Shown here piece after piece: positions 58,100-64,000 of a stretch of 64,000 nt of DNA. Each line of letters opens with the position of its first letter. Position 1 is the first letter of the stretch. Made by a program: the position numbers and the translations under genes. The notes under the pieces were generated by a model. That model saw only the letters and a list, made by a program, of their open reading frames with translations, was not told where the DNA came from and did no database searches. The DNA is from Trichosphaerium sp. ATCC 40318 (Eukaryota > Discosea > Flabellinia > Trichosidae), in contig JALMLS010000281.1 of NCBI GenBank assembly GCA_038496445.1, forward strand, positions 62,001 to 126,000, in the 5' to 3' direction.

Positions 58100-58760
58100 T
58101 TATTATATCATGTGACAACTTTTTAAAACCATTAAGTGTTTTGTTCATTTTTGCTATATCATTGCGAATTTTCTTTACCATCTTAGCGTCTTGCTTACTA
58201 TCGATAAGCTTTGAGTGTATTTCACCCAACCAACACTGAAGTAGCTCGAAGTTTCTCCTTGCTACGAGTTAAAATTCTACTGTACAAAGGTGGCACGTAC
58301 AAAAACTGTTTAAGCTTTGAAGCAGCTTTCTTTGTGTTACCAAACATTTCGTATTTTAGAGCTACGTTAAGCATTGAGTTGTTGAGGTTGCATATTTGGG
58401 TAAACGAGTTACAATCCCATATCATTAAAAAGGTCTGGTATTTGCTCCAGCTTCGCTTCTGTCGACCATTCTGAAATTATGGATGTACTCTGCCGTGTCT
58501 TTTCCTTTATGCGCAAACGTATGTGTATGCCTTTAGATGCGGGTAGGGCTTCGATGATATAAGAATGTCTAAGATTTTAAAGTTAAACAGTAACAAGGGA
58601 AGCAACAGCGAAACCCTGTTCTTATATGTGGATTGCTATCCCTTATGCTAGTTATGTCGTTTATTATTTCGTCGTTAATAGTTTTTATGGCTTGTATCTT
58701 TTTCAATAGAGTGGTTGTGCTCATTGTAGTGCTCGTAGAACATGTAAAAAACAAACAAAT
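58100..58760 (-). pseudogene. Frameshifted helical gene relic, unknown
   Basis: Open pieces in successive frames on the minus strand: TTTLLKKIQAIKTINDEI (about 58720), HSYIIEALPASKGIHIRL and RQSTSIISEWSTEAKLEQ (about 58470-58560), MIWDCNSFTQICNLNN and ALKYEMFGNTKKAASKLK (about 58310-58425), then LLQCWLGEIHSKLIDSKQ and RNDIAKMNKTLNGFKK (about 58105-58240). They line up as one helical protein interrupted by at least two frameshifts. It lies within the kinase-like debris and may be part of the same family. No known domain. Confidence 0.42.
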
Positions 58761-58895
58761 TTGGCAAATCTCTCAGAGACTTTCTTTTTTTAGATTGGGT
58801 CTCGAGGCTTGTGGCAGACTTCTTTCAAACAGAATTTGTTCGAATAAACATACACCAACACTGCAAAACGAAAAATAAATAACTAAGAAAGCCAA

Positions 58896-60006
58896 TTAGT
58901 TATCTTGTTTGCAGAGACAACAATAGCCATAGTCATTCACTACATGGAGCGTTGATTTCATCATAGAACATTGACACTAGTGATTTTATCAAACCATCAT
59001 AGTCCTCATTGTAGGCACATGCTAAACAAGAATGATGTACTTAACACCGCAGGGCGCTTTTTTGACTTTCCAGAGATGATGTCTTCTTCAAGACTCTCTT
59101 CAGTGTGCGTATCCCGCACCATCAGATAAGGTAATGTGTTTTCTTGTGCCAGGAATTGTCCAAGGTAAACACCATACTCCTCCTCAGACTCAAACGTTTT
59201 CAGTGTTCCATCATCCTCCGTCATAAAATTGTCTACTATGTTAACCTTTGTGCTAGAAAAATTCATCAGTCAAGAGTCTTAACTTCCTTGCCGACCTGCA
59301 ATTGCTCTAACGAAAAAGTGAGCTTGATTGATTCCTGAAAAAAAACCTGGCGAAGTAAACAGCAAACGTACGTGTAATTAAGACACCTAACAATGTCATG
59401 TGCCTTTCCGAGTTATAGATAATCGCCATTTGCTGCTTGTTTATATCACGCATTCGTTCTTCAATTTCGATTTTTTGCTTTTTAGCCTCCCTTTCTAGCT
59501 TTCGGTGATCTCTCAAACTTTTTTTTGTGCTCACTCTGTAGTTTGTCTAACTTTAAGTGTACAGTTTCTAGCCTTTCCATTTTCTCTTGTTACTCTCCAC
59601 AGTGGCACAAATCTCATCCAGCGTAGCTTGTTTTACAACAATACCTCTGAACTCCCCTATCTCTTCAACTGCAGTCTGAGAGGAGAATACGTTGTATCTA
59701 TAGAACCGTTAGAGGCGATAATCTAAGAATTATTAGAGGCGAAGACACGGCTACCAGAACTTTCGAACAGTTTTTTTTGAACTGTTTTGATGTGTACCTC
59801 AGGATCTTCTTCTCACCTATATGAGTAAAGATTAACCCATTACTGGCCATGCTGAAGACGTAGTTGTGTAATGAAAAGGTAAGGTGTAATTGCATTGACT
59901 TAATTGATAATGTACTAAATAATCACGTACCTCCCTCAGAACCTGGTGTAGGAGATTTCCAAGAAGCTTTATGTGATAAAGTTCTCCTCTTTGAGCAAGT
60001 CATCAT
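58896..60006 (-). pseudogene. Broken coiled-coil gene joined to a kinase-like tail
   Basis: ATG 60006 (MMTCSKRRTLSHKASWKS, then a GTACGTG donor) starts a gene with exons reading NVFSSQTAVEEIGEFRGI, VVKQATLDEICATVESN, MERLETVHLKLDKLQSEH, LRDHRKLEREAKKQKIEI, INKQQMAIIYNSERHM, KLTFSLEQLQVGKEVK and EEYGVYLGQFLAQENTLP. Frame changes occur near 59588 and in an A8 run near 59525. At about 59037 the sequence becomes a near copy of 63545-63687: CLACAYNEDYDGLIKSL out of frame, with a net 5-base loss in the GTYGYCC region. It looks like a family member that lost its kinase core by deletion. Confidence 0.5.
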
Positions 60007-60491
60007 CTTTAGAACTACGTTAGAGAAGTAATGAGGGAGTAAAAAAATAAAGTCCAAAAACTTTTTTCATGATTGAAAAAACAAGGAATTCTAGAATAAA
60101 GTTCAACTTCACCAAATACTCAGTTTATAGTACACCTCAGTGAATGACACTAGTATTACTGCGTGTAGGATATGTACTCTTTCGCTTGTGTATCCCTTGA
60201 TACGGTTGAGCCTGAAAGGCATAGTTTGGTAATAACAGTTTTTGCGGTTCCGCGTGGGTGCGTTTGTTATCAAAACAAGTAGATTTGTTATTTCACAAGT
60301 GAGCGCTTGGCGAGTCCACGTGATACTAAATATTGTTTTGACCTTATGTAGGTTCAGTCAGCACAGATTAGACGTACTAGGTATCATTCACCTCCTTATT
60401 ACCATGGCTTGTACATATTTTCCAAATAAACACTCGGTTTGTCTTATACGCCAGGGATTGACAAAACACAAAAGCACGAAAAATTGTTTAT
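60007..60491. other. Intergenic, no gene supported
   Basis: AT-rich spacer with CACGTG near 60318; no convincing frame. Confidence 0.45.
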
Positions 60492-62365
60492 TTACACAGA
60501 GTCCGAGAACGAGCTCTCTTTGCTTTTTCCAGAATAGCTATTGTCCTTAGAATTAATCAAAGGCTTATTTTCCTAAACAATCAAATTAAAAACTAGTAGA
60601 CAAGTAAACAAAAGCTCACCTGTCGCTTGCCCAACTCTTTCTCTGTTGGTTTAATAAAAAGCAATAGCAAAAATGCAATAAAAAAAGATGCACCAGCCAT
60701 AGCTCCAGCTACTTTGTAGCTACCAAATGCATCATATATGGCACCAGCAGCAGGTACACCAGCTGCCATTGATAGCCAACCAAACCACAATGTACCAAGA
60801 ATCACAGAAAAGTTCTCTAAATTATTGCTTTAGTATGAGATGAAAGCAAAAAAAAATAAATAGAGTACCTGTTCCGAAGACCTCTGCAACAAACGGCGAA
60901 AAGTTTCCTATTATTGAACCAGATGATACACCATAAGCTACACCATAAGCCATCAGTAGTGGAAAACTATTAAGCCAGGGCCAAGCAGTAGTAATGACAG
61001 TCATGAACAATAAAGCCAACTGAATAATAATTCTTTGTCCAACGAAATCAGATATGAAACCAAAGATTAACCTTCCACCAGCAGAAGCAGCACCAATAAC
61101 TGAAAGAAGGAGAGAAGATTGGAAAGTAGTAAATCCTTTATCTTCACCATCAGCAATGATATGAGAGAATGGTATAAGGTATCCGTATGCCATGAATAAT
61201 ACAATAAGGAAAAGTATTATAAATTGTAAGTTTGTAAAGTATTCAATATCAAAAACTTTCTTGCTTTGTTTGATTGTAACCCTCTTACGATAAAAAAATA
61301 TCAAAGGCAGATTTAATGCGAGAATACCCGACATTACTTTTAAAGTGTTCTTCCAGCCCATCATACCCTCCAAATATGTAAAAAGAGCTGGATATACAAA
61401 AGTACCAACGCCAATACCTGAACAAACATAAGACGGGGTAAAAAACTTCAGAATGACTGCTAGAAACAACGCACTTCAAAAAAAATTTCACAAAACAAAT
61501 ACATAACTATTCGGGCTTGAAAAGAAAACAGTCCCTTGCGAATTACTGAGTGAAAAATGACTCCAAAGTGGTTTTTGTCGGGTTTTGCCAATATTTCCTA
61601 TTTTTCTAAAAATACAACACACGTGTAAGGTCGAGAATTTTTCGTGTAGTGATGTTAGGTACCTGCGTTAGCTAAACCAAATGCTAATCCGGCGTATTTG
61701 TCAAACCACATGGCTAATAATGCATTACCAAGAATTGTACAACAAGAACCAAGTCCCACAACAAAACCGTATGTAAATACAAACCAAGCAAATGAAGGAG
61801 CATATCCACTAGCGAATAGACCAACTGTTGCAATAGCTGATGCTATACCCATCATAAGAGGGTACCCGAACTTTTCTGCACAATAACCAAAACCACTCAT
61901 CACTGTGTATGTCTAGAAACTAATTAATTTGCGTCTTCATCTCATACTACAAAAAATTCGCGTTCACGTAACGTTACGTCTACAAGTAGTTCACTTTGAG
62001 TGTTTCTATTTGAGTTGAAACAGCGGTAGTTGAGTACTTACTGTGATTGTGTAGATTGTACTAGCTAATGATGCTTCACCTCTATCGATATTGTATTCTT
62101 CTAGATTGTAGTTAGAAATAGCGCTTGTGATGTATTACGAACCTGTCAGGTTAGTTATAAGAGCGCCGAAGAGATAGCTTACACCATAAACCGAGAAAAA
62201 TAGATAAAAACAAACAGCAAGTACTACAAATGCATATCCTTTGTCTGGTGGAGGCGGTGTTGGGTCATTAGCGAATAAGTCTTCTGTTTCAAACTCTAGG
62301 CGCTCAGTTGTTGTGAGAGCTACTTCCGCAGAAAACCTCTTTATATCACGTTCCTTTGCGTCCAT
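60492..62365 (-). CDS. Major facilitator superfamily transporter (monocarboxylate-type)
   Basis: A 12-span carrier encoded by about five exons. The N-terminus (ATG 62365) is cytosolic and acidic, with FANDPTPPPPDKGYAFVV leading into the first span (VLAVCFYLFFSVYGVSYL), the usual DxGxxW/F-like start of monocarboxylate porters. The next exons give TVMSGFGYCAEKFGYPLM and FVFTYGFVVGLGSCCTIL, then YVCSGIGVGTFVYPAL and LEGMMGWKNTLKVMSGI. The second half has MAYGYLIPFSHIIADGED, GAASAGGRLIFGFISDF (MFS loop motif), GVSSGSIIGNFSPFVAEV and PAAGAIYDAFGSYKVAG. The cytosolic tail ends SGKSKESSFSDSV, TAA 60492. OFA/MCT families are the likely home. Substrate unknown. Confidence 0.9.
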
Positions 62366-62479
62366 TCTCGATAAAGATAAACGTCACTTTTGATACCTGC
62401 TGTTCAAAAGATTCACAATATTTCGTCATCTCGAGGTAAGATACTCCGCGTTCACACCGGAAGAAACACGCACGTTCTC

Positions 62480-62764
62480 CTACATTTTTTGGTACCTGAT
62501 CACGTGCCTTTCTTCCACGATGACGAACACTTTGTTGTTTGAGTCTAGATATGTCATGCGATCCATGAATACTTTCCTAACATTTCTTGTAAACGATGGA
62601 AGCTTAATTTGGCATTTTGGATCTTCTCCATTGTTATCACAAACCCTAAAGTGTTTGCTATCGTTCTCATAGAAAATATACTGGAAAGTGATGGAAACCG
62701 TTTGCATCGTCACTGTACGATAATAACTTATTTTTATAACCATATCATGCCAATACTGTGGCAT
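62480..62764 (-). CDS. Small unknown protein or exon
   Basis: A 94-codon frame from ATG 62764 (MPQYWHDMVIKISYYR), then TVSITFQYIFYENDSKHF, GEDPKCQIKLPSFTRNVR and YLDSNNKVFVIVEERHVI, ending TAG. Composition is protein-like (beta-rich, aromatic), without a signal peptide. It could be a complete small gene or the first exon of a gene with a GTGATCAG junction. No family recognised. Confidence 0.35.
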   Translation of the reverse strand: MPQYWHDMVIKISYYRTVTMQTVSITFQYIFYENDSKHFRVCDNNGEDPKCQIKLPSFTRNVRKVFMDRMTYLDSNNKVFVIVEERHVIRYQKM

Positions 62765-63542
62765 GTTTTACGTCGAGCAGAAAATCTATGATTTCTTTCT
62801 GATTTATCATTGTCGCCCACGCAGTGATCTTAAAACTGCTCTTTGGTGTTGTATTTTAAAAAAGCGAGGTAGAGAAACTATTCGATTTAAGCCATTTTTT
62901 CTAGCCTCTGTGAGTACTCCCAATATGCTGTTTTACGCGTAAGGAAACGTTTTATGACATTCATAATCCCAAACTACACGCCATAAAGTTATTAAAATTT
63001 ATAAAGCAGAAGAGCTACTCACACGCTATGAGAGTACGTTCACCTATTTTTTGTGCTGTTTGAGAGCTAAGAAACATAAACACATTTGAAGTCACAATAA
63101 CTCACTGGGAGAGTTTTAATACTGGCGCTTAAGTATATTTGCTTGTTGGAACAGACATCGTAATTATGGATGTTTTTATCGCGCAACTACGCTCGTAATT
63201 TTTTGCGTGCCGCAGTTTTTATGAAATTTATTATTGTTGACACGTGATCAAATGCAAACAGAAAATGACTTGGCTTGCCTTTTATATGGGTTTTTACGAA
63301 CAATTCTAGCTGCATAATACTGGCCATTTTTAAAACACAAAAGTGTGCCAGCTAAAATGCATCACTTGCACACATGTGAGTATATATGGCAATAACGGGG
63401 CTTTCAAATAGTTCAAAATTTTATTTGTGTTGTACTTAATGTTGGTGGCAGAAGTCCATCATAAACGGTTAAACACTACTTCAACAGAGTTTATTCGAAT
63501 AAACATACACTGATGAAAAAAAAAGAAGTAACAGAAATCCAA
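62765..63542. other. Intergenic, no gene supported
   Basis: AT-rich, with CACGTG near 63240. The motif TTCGAATAAACATACAC at about 63492 is also present near 58838, just downstream of the related tail relic, so the duplication included 3' flank. Confidence 0.5.
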
Positions 63543-64000
63543 TTAGTTATCTTGTTTGCAGAGACAACAATAGCCATAGGTTCCACATTCACTACACGGA
63601 GCGTTGATTTCATCGTAGAACATAGACACTAATGATTTTATCAAACCATCATAGTCTTCATTGTAGGCACATGCTAGACAAGAACCCCAAATGAAATCAA
63701 GTGTATAGTGACTCCATTTACGAATAAAATTTTTTCTCGAGTCACGTTCTTCTGTTGCTGTACCATTTTCAATGGTTTTTATCCACGCAGCATAAGAAGA
63801 ATCTATATCGTTTCTACAGTTTTCGTTTAGCTTAAGGTACATGATAACTCGAATGAACGAATACAAATCATGGGAACCCTGATAAGAAATCTTTGCACGG
63901 TCTTTATACTTCTCTAACACGTGAAGACCAACGTATTTAAATCCACCAGCGGCGTTTGTAGGTTTGCCTAATGTCGCAGCACATCCCCAATCTATAACAA
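63543..64000 (-). CDS. Kinase-like protein, C-terminal part (runs off right edge)
   Basis: A single open frame entering from the right edge and ending TAA at 63543. It reads VIDWGCAATLGKPTNAAG, KYVGLHVLEKYKDRAKIS, QGSHDLYSFIRVIMYLKL, then KWSHYTLDFIWGSCLACA, DGLIKSLVSMFYDEINAP and a Cys-rich end CSECGTYGYCCLCKQDN. IDWG in place of DFG, a P+1-like YVGLHVLEKY segment and HDLYSF (as in DxYSLG) fit the C-lobe of a divergent protein kinase; the relic at 57265-57480 supplies the HVDISND catalytic loop. The Cys-rich end could bind zinc. FunK1-like kinases are one comparison. The N-lobe lies outside the window. Confidence 0.62.
   Translation of the reverse strand, partial: VIDWGCAATLGKPTNAAGGFKYVGLHVLEKYKDRAKISYQGSHDLYSFIRVIMYLKLNENCRNDIDSSYAAWIKTIENGTATEERDSRKNFIRKWSHYTLDFIWGSCLACAYNEDYDGLIKSLVSMFYDEINAPCSECGTYGYCCLCKQDN

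Noticed and set aside
1-64000. A bacterial or viral origin for the whole window
   Set aside because: Spliceosomal introns in most genes and eukaryote-specific families (BLOC1S1, NIFK, AGL, TEX11-like) rule it out; only the YwqK-repeat genes hint at transfer.

Overview
This window looks like nuclear DNA of a single-celled, intron-rich eukaryote (a protist or early-branching relative); I could not place the lineage. It carries eukaryote-only genes: glycogen debranching enzyme, RAD51D-like recombinase, a SPO22/ZIP4/TEX11-like meiotic protein, BLOC-1 subunit 1, NIFK-like nucleolar protein, P450, F-box and kelch proteins. They are split by very short introns (about 40-90 nt) with a strikingly uniform donor, GTACGT or GTACG, and acceptors after T-rich tracts. 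Two introns appear to be GC-AG. Several genes have no ATG unless a tiny first exon is spliced on. No tRNA, rRNA, CRISPR array, integrase or bacterial operon was seen. CACGTG is far more frequent than composition predicts.

Layout. 1-5.9 kb: fragments of an unknown gene, a membrane protein (+), an F-box/LRR protein (-) divergent from a RAD51D-like gene (+), a cysteine-rich secreted protein (+) and a broken YwqK/MORN-repeat gene. 5.9-13 kb: P450 (-), a gene-poor stretch with a 50-bp inverted repeat, a long F-box protein with about 21 near-identical 21-residue LRRs (-), and a membrane protein (-). 13-24 kb: SPO22/ZIP4-like (-), a likely mitochondrial membrane protein (-), BLOC1S1 (-), free-methionine-R-sulfoxide reductase (+), FBXO3-like F-box/SUKH protein (-), kelch protein (+). 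23.8-31.5 kb: glycogen debranching enzyme (-, over 20 exons) and cyclophilin (-). 31.8-43 kb: an unknown helical protein (+), lectin-like paralogue 1 (-), uridine phosphorylase (-), NIFK (+). 43.5-51 kb: lectin-like paralogue 2 (+) with a tandem triplication, an unknown 210-residue protein (-), and a secreted haem peroxidase with an N-terminal DNRLRE domain (-). 51.6-64 kb is the accessory end: a broken YwqK/MORN gene, an ankyrin/ADP-ribosyltransferase gene (-), debris of a kinase-like family, an MFS transporter (-), and a kinase-like gene running off the right edge.

Most genes are independent housekeeping loci. The signs of rapid evolution are in the repeat families: F-box/LRR, YwqK, ankyrin-ART, lectin pair and kinase-like genes. 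These show tandem expansion, inverted duplication and frameshifted relics inside one 64-kb window. Exon boundaries were worked out by eye from frame and splice motifs; gene spans are more secure than individual junctions.
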